Of a stretch of 64,000 bases of DNA, positions 56,290 to 64,000 are shown piece by piece. The DNA is from an uncultured Marinoscillum sp. GTDB lineage: Bacteria > Bacteroidota > Bacteroidia > Cytophagales > MED-G16. The DNA is taken from contig CACOFQ010000002.1 of assembly GCA_902626505.1 (NCBI GenBank), positions 75,409 to 139,408 on the forward strand, read 5' to 3'. Positions within the stretch are counted from its first letter, which is position 1; each line of letters begins with the position of its first letter. The notes beneath the pieces are model-generated. The model saw nothing but the letters and a program-made list of their open reading frames with translations. It searched no databases and was not told the DNA's origin. The position numbers and the translations under genes were made by a program.

Positions 56290-57979
56290 AGTTATTTTTG
56301 ATATTTAAAATTTCTTTATCAATAAGATTAGATAATTTATTTTTATTTTCTTCACTATTATCACTAGATAAACTGAAATAAAACTTAATTTTTGGTTCTG
56401 TTCCAGATGGTCTCAAAGTTATAGAATAATTTTTTTCTGAAATTAATTGAATAACATTTGATTTAACATTAATTATTGGATTTTTTACTCTCTTATTATA
56501 GTCAATTACTTCTTTAACCTTATCACCAAATATTTTTAGAGGTGGAGCACTTCTATATTTTTCCATAATATCATTTATTTTATTACTTCCTGAAATCCCC
56601 TCCATTTTGATGGTATATAGCTTTTCTTTGAAAAAACCATATGTATCATAAATTTCTTCTAGAATATCATTTAAAGATTTACCATTGTCTTTAGCCCAGT
56701 TAGCAATTTCACATATGTAAGCACATGAAATAATTGCGTCTTTGTCTCTGACAAAATCATTAACGAGATAACCATAACTTTCCTCTCCACCTGCTATAAA
56801 CTTTTCTGCATTTTTACTTTTTATTAGTTCAGCTATATACTTAAAACCTGTAAGTGTAGAATAGGATTTTACCCCATAATCTTTTGCTATCTCATCAATT
56901 AATCTAGTTGTTACTATAGTTTTAGCAACATAAGGAGGTTTACTTAACTTATTTTTGTCTAGATTAATTAAGGAATAATATACAATTAATGAGGCAAGTT
57001 GATTGCCATTTAATATTTTAATTTTTTCCTTGTCGTATAATGCTACTCCAACTCTATCTGAATCCGGATCTGTAGCAAGAAGTATATCTGCTTTCTCTTT
57101 TTTTAATTTTTTTATTCCCAAATCTAGAGCATCTAAATCTTCAGGATTTGGAGAGGTAACTGTTGAAAATTCTGGATCCGGTAATTCTTGACTTCTTACA
57201 CTACTGATATTTTTGAAACCAAAAGCATTTAATGCGTTAGGAATCTGAGTAATCCCTGTACCATGAAGAGAAGAAAAAATAATTTTTAATTTCGATCTGG
57301 AGTTATCATAAACTGATAAATCTTGAATTTTTTCAATATATTTTTTGTCAATTTTATTATCAATTTCTTCAATAAGGTCACTATTAAAATTAAAATTTAT
57401 TTGGTTAAAATCAGTTATTTTTTCAACCTCAGAGATAATATTATTATCGTGAGGAGATGTTATTTGACCTCCATCATTCCAATAAACTTTATAACCATTA
57501 TATTCCTTAGGATTGTGGGAAGCTGTGATGACTATTCCACAAGAACAGTTTAACTCTCTAACAGCAAATGATAACTCTGGAGTTGGTCTTAAATCTGAAA
57601 AAATATAAGATTTAATATTGTTTGCTGAGAAGATTTTTGCTGTTTGATTACCAAATTCTTTACTGAACCTTCTACTATCATATGCTATGACTGCAGATTT
57701 ATTTCCATCAATAACTTTATTTAAGTAATTACATAATCCTTGAGTAGCTAAAGATATTGTGTAAGAATTTATTCTGTTACTTCCTATACCTATAAGACCT
57801 CTCATTCCTCCTGTACCAAATTCAAGCTTTTTGTGGAAGCTCTCCATAAGAATATCTTCATTTCCTACTAAAAGTAGATTATTAACCTCCTCTTCTTCAT
57901 TTTTTTTGAGTCCATAACGGATCCATTTATTAGCCTCAGCCTTTGATATCTCTAAAAGATTATTTTTATCTGATTGCAT
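56282..57979 (-). CDS. pgm: Phospho-sugar mutase (phosphoglucomutase/phosphomannomutase)
   Basis: Alpha-D-phosphohexomutase, 565 residues. The catalytic phosphoserine is in VITASHNPKEYNGYKVYW, the metal site in LLATDPDSDRVGVAL, the sugar loop in FIAGGEESYGYLV, and the phosphate loop in ITLRPSGTEPKIKFY. The N-terminal GGMRGLIGIGSNRIN segment is present. It sits between trpS (6-nt gap) and pgi (8-nt overlap), linking glucose-1-P, glucose-6-P and fructose-6-P. Specificity between PGM and PMM cannot be decided. Confidence 0.93.
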   Translation of the reverse strand: MQSDKNNLLEISKAEANKWIRYGLKKNEEEEVNNLLLVGNEDILMESFHKKLEFGTGGMRGLIGIGSNRINSYTISLATQGLCNYLNKVIDGNKSAVIAYDSRRFSKEFGNQTAKIFSANNIKSYIFSDLRPTPELSFAVRELNCSCGIVITASHNPKEYNGYKVYWNDGGQITSPHDNNIISEVEKITDFNQINFNFNSDLIEEIDNKIDKKYIEKIQDLSVYDNSRSKLKIIFSSLHGTGITQIPNALNAFGFKNISSVRSQELPDPEFSTVTSPNPEDLDALDLGIKKLKKEKADILLATDPDSDRVGVALYDKEKIKILNGNQLASLIVYYSLINLDKNKLSKPPYVAKTIVTTRLIDEIAKDYGVKSYSTLTGFKYIAELIKSKNAEKFIAGGEESYGYLVNDFVRDKDAIISCAYICEIANWAKDNGKSLNDILEEIYDTYGFFKEKLYTIKMEGISGSNKINDIMEKYRSAPPLKIFGDKVKEVIDYNKRVKNPIINVKSNVIQLISEKNYSITLRPSGTEPKIKFYFSLSSDNSEENKNKLSNLIDKEILNIKNNYE

Positions 57980-57985
57980 ATTTAA

Positions 57986-58954
57986 TTAATACCCAAGCCT
58001 ACTCCTTACTCTAACAAGAACTTCTTCTGCAATAATTTTTGCTTTTCTTTCTCCTTTCTCTAAAATATTAAAAAGATGATCTTTATTTTTAATCAATTCG
58101 GAATATAATTTTCTTTCATCATAATATAATTCTAAAATAAGATTAAATAAATGAGTTTTAGCATGACCGTATCCATATCCACCTTCAGTGTATTTTTTTT
58201 CCATTTCCTTAACTTCAACTTGACTTGCTATTAATTTAAATATATTAAATACGTTACATGTCTCTGGGTTCTTTTTATCATCAAGACCTTTGCTATCAGT
58301 TACAATTGACATAATTTGTTTTTTAAGAGATTTCTCATCGGCAAAAATATCAATAGTATTTTCATATGTTTTACTCATTTTTCTACCATCAGTTCCAGGA
58401 ATTGTCTGTACATTCTTATCAATTTTACTTTCAGGTATTATAAACGTCTCTCCATAATTATGATTAAATGATTTGGCAATATCTCTTGTGATTTCTAGAT
58501 GCTGCTTCTGATCTTTTCCTACCGGGACAATTTCTGAGTCATATAATAATATATCTGCAGCCATCAATACTGGGTATGTAAATAATCCTGAATTAACATC
58601 TGATAAGTTATCAGATTTATCTTTAAAAGAATGAGAGTTAGATAACATAGGATATGGTGTGAAACAATTTAAATACCAAGCCAACTCACACACCTCTGTA
58701 ATTTTAGATTGCCTATAAAAATAATTTTTATCATGATCAAAACCCATTGCTATCCACGAAGCAGCAACTGCTAATGTATTTTCGTTCATTATTTTTGAGT
58801 CTTTAATATTAATTAAAGAATGAAGGTCTGCTATAAAGAATAGAGACTCATTCTTAGAATTTTTTGATAATTCAATAGACGGTTTAATTGCACCAAGAAT
58901 ATTACCTAGATGTGGCTTCCCTGAACTTTGTATGCCTGTTAATATTCTTGTCAT
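57986..58954 (-). CDS. trpS: Tryptophanyl-tRNA synthetase
   Basis: Class I synthetase, 322 residues. The HIGH-like motif is SGKPHLGNILGAI near residue 11, and KMSKS appears as RKMSKTYENTI near 194. GKDQKQHLEITRDIA and the fold fit TrpS. It leads the trpS-pgm-pgi run. An exact TAATTTTG -7 box lies 4 nt before its ATG, so the mRNA is probably leaderless. Confidence 0.96.
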   Translation of the reverse strand: MTRILTGIQSSGKPHLGNILGAIKPSIELSKNSKNESLFFIADLHSLINIKDSKIMNENTLAVAASWIAMGFDHDKNYFYRQSKITEVCELAWYLNCFTPYPMLSNSHSFKDKSDNLSDVNSGLFTYPVLMAADILLYDSEIVPVGKDQKQHLEITRDIAKSFNHNYGETFIIPESKIDKNVQTIPGTDGRKMSKTYENTIDIFADEKSLKKQIMSIVTDSKGLDDKKNPETCNVFNIFKLIASQVEVKEMEKKYTEGGYGYGHAKTHLFNLILELYYDERKLYSELIKNKDHLFNILEKGERKAKIIAEEVLVRVRSRLGY

Positions 58955-58958
58955 ATTT

Positions 58959-58966
58959 CAAAATTA
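58959..58966 (-). promoter_or_regulatory. -7 element next to the trpS start
   Basis: On the minus strand TAATTTTG (58966 to 58959) matches TAnnTTTG exactly, 4 nt before the ATG at 58954. No -33 TTG at the normal distance. Confidence 0.4.
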
Positions 58967-58980
58967 ATTCAATTGTTTAA

Positions 58981-59011
58981 TTGATTGCATATAATTAATT
59001 ATATATTTTTG
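58981..59011 (+). promoter_or_regulatory. Promoter of the DUF1573 gene, leaderless layout
   Basis: TTG at 58981-58983, exactly 20 nt, TATTTTTG at 59004-59011, then 4 nt to the ATG at 59016. A full match to the Bacteroidota consensus, back to back with the trpS promoter in a 61-nt gap. Confidence 0.6.
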
Positions 59012-59015
59012 AATT

Positions 59016-59384
59016 ATGAAGAAAATTAGTTTTTTAACTATAATTCTTGTTGCATTCATATTTTCAGCAAATTCACAAGATCTTAAATTTAATGAGAGAG
59101 AATTTGATTTTGGTGAAATTAAAGAGATGGGTGGAAAAGTATCTCACAAGTTTGTTTTCACTAATAATTCTAAAAAATCAATTCAAATTCTGACTGTTAA
59201 ACCTTCATGTGGTTGTACTACTCCTGATTGGTCCAAGAAAGAAATTAAACCTGGAAAAGAGGGATTTATTGTTGCAGAATATAATCCCAGAGGAAGACCT
59301 GGTGTCTTTAGGAAATCATTGTCGGTAGTAACATCTGATAACAAAAGGTCAGTTATTTTTATAAAAGGAAAGGTAAGCCGTTAA
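59016..59384 (+). CDS. DUF1573 secreted protein
   Basis: 122 residues. Signal peptide MKKISFLTIILVAFIFSANSQ, then an Ig-like DUF1573 domain: FDFGEIKEMGGKVSHKFVFTNNS, the hallmark PSCGCTTPDW near residue 63, IVAEYNPRGRPGVFRKSL. The CGC motif is nearly universal in this Bacteroidota family, but its role is not known. Probably periplasmic. It stands alone, ending 4 nt from queF tail to tail. Confidence 0.88.
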   Translation: MKKISFLTIILVAFIFSANSQDLKFNEREFDFGEIKEMGGKVSHKFVFTNNSKKSIQILTVKPSCGCTTPDWSKKEIKPGKEGFIVAEYNPRGRPGVFRKSLSVVTSDNKRSVIFIKGKVSR

Positions 59385-59388
59385 TATT

Positions 59389-59811
59389 TTAAAGGTCTCC
59401 TTCCACACAGGTAGTATAGAGTCCACCTCTAACATTATACTTACTGGTTATTCTAATTTTCTTTGTTTTAAGAATCTCCTTCAAGTCACTATAAATTCTT
59501 TTTGTAACTTCTTCCTGATAGATACCAACATTTTTAAAGCTTATTAGGTAATATTTTAAAGATTTTAGTTCTAGAGCAACCTTACCTTCAGGATAGTACT
59601 CAATTTTAATTTTTGCTACATCAGGAAGTCCACTAAATGGACACACTGCTATAAATTCTTTTGTATAAATTTTTATGTACTGTTTAGTACTATTGAATTT
59701 AAATACTTTTAATTCTTCTTTCTCAATAGAATCTGTTGACTCAAATTCAATCTTTTTTCCTTCGGCAGTCTGACCTATGTAAGGGTTTACTATATTTGAT
59801 TTTAAATCCAT
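59389..59811 (-). CDS. queF: preQ0 reductase (type I QueF)
   Basis: NADPH-dependent reduction of preQ0 to preQ1. The nucleophile Cys57 (VCPFSGLPD) and Asp64 are present, and ELKSLKYYLISFKN is the QueF motif with Glu81. The B. subtilis FHE triad aligns with Tyr98-Gln99-Glu100, so the His is Gln here; this may be a subfamily trait. The C-terminal RGGLYTT is conserved. 140 residues, type I length. It overlaps queC by 10 nt. Confidence 0.92.
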   Translation of the reverse strand: MDLKSNIVNPYIGQTAEGKKIEFESTDSIEKEELKVFKFNSTKQYIKIYTKEFIAVCPFSGLPDVAKIKIEYYPEGKVALELKSLKYYLISFKNVGIYQEEVTKRIYSDLKEILKTKKIRITSKYNVRGGLYTTCVEGDL

Positions 59812-60467
59812 TTATTTTTTTTTGCTTTAAGATAACCTTTATGTCTTAAAATACTAGCAGGATTATCAAGATTTCCTAGTCCCCAATCATTTTCATTTTT
59901 AGAACCATTATAGTCTGTCATCGTTGACTTGATTATTGTATCTATACACCCAAGATCTTTAGCTAACTTCCAAGTTTCAGCTTTATCTAGATTCATTAGT
60001 GGTGCATGTATTTCTATTGACTTTTCTGTAGCTAAAAGTATCGTTTTTTTCATTGATTTTATGAATTCATCTCTACAATCAGGGTATCCACTAAAATCAG
60101 TCTCACAGACACCAATAACAATATTTTCTATTTCTCTGTTATATGCTATTGATGATGCTATTGATAGAAAAAGAAGATTTCTTCCTGGAACAAATGAATT
60201 AGGTAAATTTTGATTTGATGGATGGCTTTTATTTAAGTCCTCTTGAGGATTAATAAGAGCTGAGTTCGATAAAATCTCTTTAAGTGAAATAATATCAAAT
60301 GAGATATTTTCTTTATCACATATTTTCTTTGCAAAATCTAATTCAATTATATGTCTTTGACCATAGTTAAAACCTATCGCTTGTATTGAATCAAATTTTT
60401 TTTTAGCCCAGTATAAGCAAGTGGTTGAATCTTGACCTCCGGAAAATAAAATTAGGGCTTTATTCAT
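59802..60467 (-). CDS. queC: 7-cyano-7-deazaguanine synthase lacking all zinc cysteines
   Basis: Makes preQ0 from CDG with ATP and ammonia. The PP-loop LFSGGQDSTTCLYWA and the FNYGQRH, VPGRNLLFLSIA and DFSGYPDCRDEF motifs are intact. The C-terminal zinc site CX8CX2CX2C is gone: by in-register alignment to the TCYNG and C..C..C.LR segments the four ligands are Asp185, Asn199, Asn202 and Ser205. The DNA reads through cleanly, so this is not a frameshift. 221 residues. It overlaps queF by 10 nt and the transketolase gene by 4 nt. Confidence 0.93.
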   Translation of the reverse strand: MNKALILFSGGQDSTTCLYWAKKKFDSIQAIGFNYGQRHIIELDFAKKICDKENISFDIISLKEILSNSALINPQEDLNKSHPSNQNLPNSFVPGRNLLFLSIASSIAYNREIENIVIGVCETDFSGYPDCRDEFIKSMKKTILLATEKSIEIHAPLMNLDKAETWKLAKDLGCIDTIIKSTMTDYNGSKNENDWGLGNLDNPASILRHKGYLKAKKNKWI

Positions 60468-61423
60468 TTTTTATCAATAACCTCTAACGCTGCTTCTTTT
60501 ATCGACTCAGGATTAAGATTATATTTTTCTAGTAGATCTAATGGTTTTCCACTTTCACCAAATGAGTCATTTACTCCTATAACTTTAAAAGGAATTGGAT
60601 GTTTTTCTGATATTAACCTAGAAATGCTTTCTCCAAGACCCCCAATTATATTATGCTCCTCGCATGATATGGCACACTTTGTCTTTTTGATACTTTCTAA
60701 AATAATTTTCTCGTCGAGGGGTTTAATCGTATGAATATTAATTACCTCACAGCTAACACCTAAAGAAAATAAAATTTTTTCTGCTTCTAGAGCTTGCCAC
60801 AACATGTGTCCTGTTGCAAAAATTGAAATATCATTACCATCTAAAAATTTAATTCCTTTTCCAATCTGAAATTTTGCATTTTCAGGAGTGAATATAGGCC
60901 ATTTAGGTCTCCCGAATCTTAAATATGCCGGACCTACATGATCTCCTAGGGCTATGGCTGCTAACTTTGTTTGGTTATAGTCACATGGGTTAATTACTGT
61001 CATACCAGGCAACATTTTCATCATACCAATATCCTCTAAAATTTGATGAGTTGCACCATCTTCTCCAAGAGTTAGACCAGCATGTGAAGCACATATTTTT
61101 ACATTTTTATGCGAATAAGCTATAGATTGTCTTATCTGATCATAAACTCTACCTGTTGAAAAATTTGCAAAAGTACCTGTGAATGGAATTTTACCTCCAA
61201 TCGTAAGTCCTGCTGCCAAACCCATCATATTAGCTTCAGCAATTCCAACTTGAAAAAATCTTTCTGGATGATTATTTTTAAAATCATTCATTTTTAATGA
61301 ACCGGTAAGATCTGCACATAGTGCAACTACATTTTCATTATTTTTTCCTAATTCTGTTAAACCGTCTCCAAATCCAGATCTAGTATCTTTCTTTTCTGTG
61401 TAGGTATATTCTTTTCTTTCCAT
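60464..61423 (-). CDS. Transketolase, C-terminal subunit
   Basis: Pyrimidine-binding and C-terminal domains of a split transketolase, 319 residues. FFQVGIAEANMMGLAAGLTIGGKIPFTGTFA-type segment with the catalytic Glu (in GIAEANM), HAGLTLGEDGATHQ, and PAYLRFGRPKWP. A shared one-base junction with the N-terminal subunit shows the two are translated as a pair. Acts in the non-oxidative pentose phosphate pathway. Confidence 0.93.
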   Translation of the reverse strand: MERKEYTYTEKKDTRSGFGDGLTELGKNNENVVALCADLTGSLKMNDFKNNHPERFFQVGIAEANMMGLAAGLTIGGKIPFTGTFANFSTGRVYDQIRQSIAYSHKNVKICASHAGLTLGEDGATHQILEDIGMMKMLPGMTVINPCDYNQTKLAAIALGDHVGPAYLRFGRPKWPIFTPENAKFQIGKGIKFLDGNDISIFATGHMLWQALEAEKILFSLGVSCEVINIHTIKPLDEKIILESIKKTKCAISCEEHNIIGGLGESISRLISEKHPIPFKVIGVNDSFGESGKPLDLLEKYNLNPESIKEAALEVIDKK

Positions 61424-62268
61424 CAGTAGTCTCCTAAAGTTTCCTTATTTTGGCTTAAAGCATCATTCAATTGTTCGTCATTTGGTGGTATTCCATGCCA
61501 CTTATGAGAGTTTTCCATAAAGTCAACACCTTTACCCATCACAGTTTTCATAATATTAATTATAGGAAAACCATTAAATAAATTTTTTCTTGCTTTCTCT
61601 AGGGTAGAAGAGAGGCTATCAAAATCATTGCCATCACTTTCATATACCTTCCACCCAAAAGATTCAAGTTTATCTTTCAGGTCTATTAAGGAGTTAATTT
61701 CATCAACTGGCCCATCAATCTGTTGACCATTAAAGTCAATTGTTGCAATAATATTATCTACTTTATTATGTGCTGCATACATCATCGCCTCCCAGATTTG
61801 TCCTTCTTGTAACTCTCCGTCTCCCATCAGTACATAAACAACATTGTCTTCTTTATTTAACTTTTTTGCTAGAGCAGATCCTACAGCCACTGAAAGTCCT
61901 TGACCAAGAGATCCAGAAGCAACTCTAATACCAGGTAATCCCTCGTGAGTTGCAGGATGACCCTGTAATCTTGAATTTAATTTTCTAAAAGTACTCAGTT
62001 CACTTTTATCAAAATAACCAGCTCTTGAGAGAACACTATAAAAAACAGGTGAAATATGACCATTTGAAAGGAAAAATACATCTTCATTTAATCCATTCAT
62101 GTCAAATGAATCTTTTCTCTTCATCAAATTAAAAAATAGATATACTAGAAAGTCTGTACACCCAAGAGATCCACCTGGATGACCAGATTGGACCTGATGG
62201 ACCATCCTAACTATGTCTCTTCTTACTTGAGAAGAAATATTTTTTAAATCATCAATATTTTTACTCAC
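61423..62268 (-). CDS. Transketolase, N-terminal subunit
   Basis: TPP-binding half of the split transketolase, 281 residues. GHPGGSLGCTDFLVYLFF near residue 29, GHPATHEGLPGIRVASGSLGQGL, and the TPP motif GDGELQEGQIWEAMMYA...DFNGQQIDG. Start and end overlap bcp (8 nt) and the C-terminal subunit (1 nt). Confidence 0.94.
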   Translation of the reverse strand: MSKNIDDLKNISSQVRRDIVRMVHQVQSGHPGGSLGCTDFLVYLFFNLMKRKDSFDMNGLNEDVFFLSNGHISPVFYSVLSRAGYFDKSELSTFRKLNSRLQGHPATHEGLPGIRVASGSLGQGLSVAVGSALAKKLNKEDNVVYVLMGDGELQEGQIWEAMMYAAHNKVDNIIATIDFNGQQIDGPVDEINSLIDLKDKLESFGWKVYESDGNDFDSLSSTLEKARKNLFNGFPIINIMKTVMGKGVDFMENSHKWHGIPPNDEQLNDALSQNKETLGDY

Positions 62269-62713
62269 CTAAAATTTGATTTGCGTGTTCTTTTGTTTTG
62301 ACTTTAGTGATTATATCAGATATTACTCCATTTTCATTAATTATGAAGGTTTGTCTGGCTGTACCCATATATGTTTTACCATACATTTTTTTTTCTACCC
62401 AGGTACCATACATTTTATGTACAGACTTATCCTCATCAGAAATTAAATCAAAGTTTAAATCAAATTTTTCAATAAATTTTTGATGTGATTTTACAGAGTC
62501 TGAACTAACACCAAGAACAACATAGTTTCCATTATTTAAGTTTTCTTGGTTATCTCTTAGATCACACGCCTGAGCTGTACAACCTGGTGTGTTATCCCTA
62601 GGATAGAAGTATAAAATAACTTTCTTCCCAAGGTAGTTTTTTAATTCAATATCTTCACCTTTCTGATTTACAGATTTAAAGTTTGGTGCTTTGTCTCCTA
62701 CATTTAATGACAT
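62261..62713 (-). CDS. bcp: Thiol peroxidase, Bcp/peroxiredoxin-Q type
   Basis: Thioredoxin-dependent peroxidase, 150 residues. Peroxidatic Cys45 in PGCTAQAC, with the resolving Cys at 50 in the same helix, the classic CX4C layout; the FYPRDNTPGC segment is diagnostic. It overlaps the transketolase gene by 8 nt and starts 1 nt after the peptidase-like gene. TrxA at 17568 could be its reductant. Confidence 0.94.
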   Translation of the reverse strand: MSLNVGDKAPNFKSVNQKGEDIELKNYLGKKVILYFYPRDNTPGCTAQACDLRDNQENLNNGNYVVLGVSSDSVKSHQKFIEKFDLNFDLISDEDKSVHKMYGTWVEKKMYGKTYMGTARQTFIINENGVISDIITKVKTKEHANQILGE

Positions 62714-62714
62714 A

Positions 62715-64000
62715 TTATAAATTTAAATTTAAAGTTCTTATGTTATTGGCATTATCAATAACTTCAAGCACAAATTTACCTTTAAATGATTGAATTGAGT
62801 TCTTTTTTTTAGAAATAATGATATCATTTTTGTTGTCATACTCAAATAATATCCAGTTATTATTAATTCTAGCTTCATAAGATTTAATACCTGATAATTC
62901 ATCATATATCCTAAATTTCATTTGGTCACTATTAAATTTAATTCTTTCAATAATTGGTGGATCCATATCTTCCAGTATTGAATATTTTGACATTTCACTA
63001 GTCCTGAATTTAATATTATTTTCTTTCCATTCGCCTCCTATGAAAGATGGTTTATATGTTATATCGTAAATAAATGATTTTTCTTTATTGTATTTATTTT
63101 TAGGTTTTAATGTCACAGAAACTCCTTTTTTTAATGGAAGAGAATTTTTAAAAATGAATTTTTCTAAAGTGTCAACCTGTTTTTCAAATTCAATATACAT
63201 TGTATCAAAAATATTATTGTTTGAAATTTCAAGTTTAACATTTTCATTATCTAAATCATAAATTTTGTCCTTTTCTATTTCAATAAAATTAAAGTTTATT
63301 TCTTTATCTTGGAGAAAAGCTTTTTCCGGTAAATCTTTTCTTAAATCAAATATAAAGTAATGGTAGAGATCATCTTTAAAAATAGATTTAGATATATCTA
63401 ATCCGTTTGTGAACTTTATCTCCATAAATTCTCTATTTTCTATTTGTGATCTAATTACTAAAGTATTTCCTAATACATAATAGTCGTCATCAAATAAGTC
63501 AATGAAGTTATAATTATTTGCATTATTATTATTCACAATAATCTCAACACTTGATTGATTCTTGTAATAGTCAAAAACAACAATATTTATGTTGTAACTC
63601 TTTTCTTTATTAAAATTTATAATGCCATTTTCACTATTCTTATGGAAACTTAATTTATTTCCGTCATCCTGATATAACTTAACGTATTGTTTCCTAAATT
63701 TTTTAAAAATATTTTGGTCAATAAACCAGCTCACAAAATTTGTTTCTGAATAACTAAGAGTATCTATTTTATTGTCAATTATCAGTTTGTTATCTAAAAA
63801 AAGTTGAAATCTAGAAATTCCTACTTTATGTAAATATCCATCTAGCATGTCAAATGCAAAAACTGAAATACCAATATCACCTTCAAGGTTTAAATTTATT
63901 TTGTTATCACCCTTAATTGGAATATCTACTAATCCATACATTCCATTTATTCGAGAGTTAAAATCTAATGTTTTTAAAGAAATTGACTTAATTATAGGAT
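62715..64000 (-). CDS. C-terminal part of a probable M23-family peptidase (5' end outside window)
   Basis: The frame is open to the window edge (in-frame codons continue past 63941 to about 63998), so the N-terminus is missing; the Met at 63941 is internal. The text resembles the long C-terminal beta-sandwich region of Flavobacteriia M23 metallopeptidases: NGMYGLVDIPIKGDNK, a DMLDG segment, a FVSWFID region, and terminal SIQSFKGKFVLEVIDNANN. No catalytic HxxxD or HxH motif is in the visible part. The assignment is from memory of the family layout, so moderate. Confidence 0.55.
   Translation of the reverse strand, partial: PIIKSISLKTLDFNSRINGMYGLVDIPIKGDNKINLNLEGDIGISVFAFDMLDGYLHKVGISRFQLFLDNKLIIDNKIDTLSYSETNFVSWFIDQNIFKKFRKQYVKLYQDDGNKLSFHKNSENGIINFNKEKSYNINIVVFDYYKNQSSVEIIVNNNNANNYNFIDLFDDDYYVLGNTLVIRSQIENREFMEIKFTNGLDISKSIFKDDLYHYFIFDLRKDLPEKAFLQDKEINFNFIEIEKDKIYDLDNENVKLEISNNNIFDTMYIEFEKQVDTLEKFIFKNSLPLKKGVSVTLKPKNKYNKEKSFIYDITYKPSFIGGEWKENNIKFRTSEMSKYSILEDMDPPIIERIKFNSDQMKFRIYDELSGIKSYEARINNNWILFEYDNKNDIIISKKKNSIQSFKGKFVLEVIDNANNIRTLNLNL

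Noticed and set aside
59389-59811. QueF with Tyr-Gln-Glu where B. subtilis has Phe-His-Glu
   Set aside because: The nucleophile Cys, Asp and Glu remain, and the Y-Q-E form may be a normal type I subfamily variant; I could not align enough homologues to call it a loss.
1-64000. CRISPR arrays, tRNA or rRNA genes, insertion sequences, prophage genes
   Set aside because: I looked for direct-repeat arrays, cloverleaf-like intergenic segments and transposase or integrase motifs and found none; gaps between genes are too short to hold most of them.

Overview
The window is a gene-dense, very AT-rich stretch of a Bacteroidota chromosome. It most resembles a streamlined marine Flavobacteriia-type genome. 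The lineage call rests on several marker architectures seen together: an LpxC-FabZ fusion between lpxD and lpxA, a PorX-type response regulator with a PglZ domain, a DNA polymerase III alpha subunit with an N-terminal DEDDh exonuclease, a TonB receptor with an N-terminal carboxypeptidase-regulatory-like domain, a split transketolase, and TAnnTTTG promoter elements. No rRNA, tRNA, CRISPR array, insertion sequence or prophage gene was seen, and no gap without a gene exceeds about 150 bases.

Layout. 1-3920: a degenerate SRAP-like protein, then fabH, a secreted MORN/YwqK-repeat protein and cmk, overlapping head to tail. 3961-9480: nqrABCDE (no nqrF follows), a DUF502 membrane protein and a rhodanese. 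9484-11610: poorly characterised small genes, including a lipoprotein with an InlB-like repeat and a secreted esterase. 11628-17566: an AddA/AddB-like helicase-nuclease pair. 17568-23363 (minus): trxA, dnaE, rsmG and an ECF-type sigma factor. 23404-25606: tgt and lptG. 25609-34494 (minus): a secreted unknown, pgk, a TsaC/Sua5 protein, queA and ilvC-ilvH-ilvB-ilvD, with an attenuator-like hairpin in front of ilvD. 34598-41625: a DUF819 permease, two small minus-strand unknowns, a TonB receptor with a strong terminator, a lipoprotein and an SLC13 symporter. 41618-45412 (minus): lpxD, lpxC-fabZ, lpxA and an ABC ATPase. 45450-49559: porX, tsaE, a DnaQ-like exonuclease and mpl. 49699-54671: dnaB, etfBA, a bifunctional-nuclease-family protein and nupC. 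54661-58954 (minus): pgi, pgm and trpS. 59016-64000: a DUF1573 protein, then queF, queC, split transketolase, bcp and the C-terminal part of an M23-type peptidase that runs off the window.

Themes. Most genes are core housekeeping: lipid A synthesis, branched-chain amino acid synthesis, sugar phosphate metabolism, tRNA modification (queuosine and t6A), replication and repair. The most interesting signals are these: (1) six genes carry an exact TAnnTTTG -7 element only 3-6 nt before the start codon, which predicts leaderless mRNAs; (2) QueC has lost all four zinc-site cysteines and Tgt all three, though both keep their catalytic residues; (3) the ilvD leader has a hairpin plus T-tract preceded by an Ile/Leu-rich reading frame that lacks only a proper start codon; (4) an SRAP-fold protein has lost its catalytic Cys, Glu and His; (5) the NQR operon has no nqrF; (6) all seven convergent gene pairs meet within -11 to +4 nt. 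I did not find a clear, self-contained new defence or mobile system.
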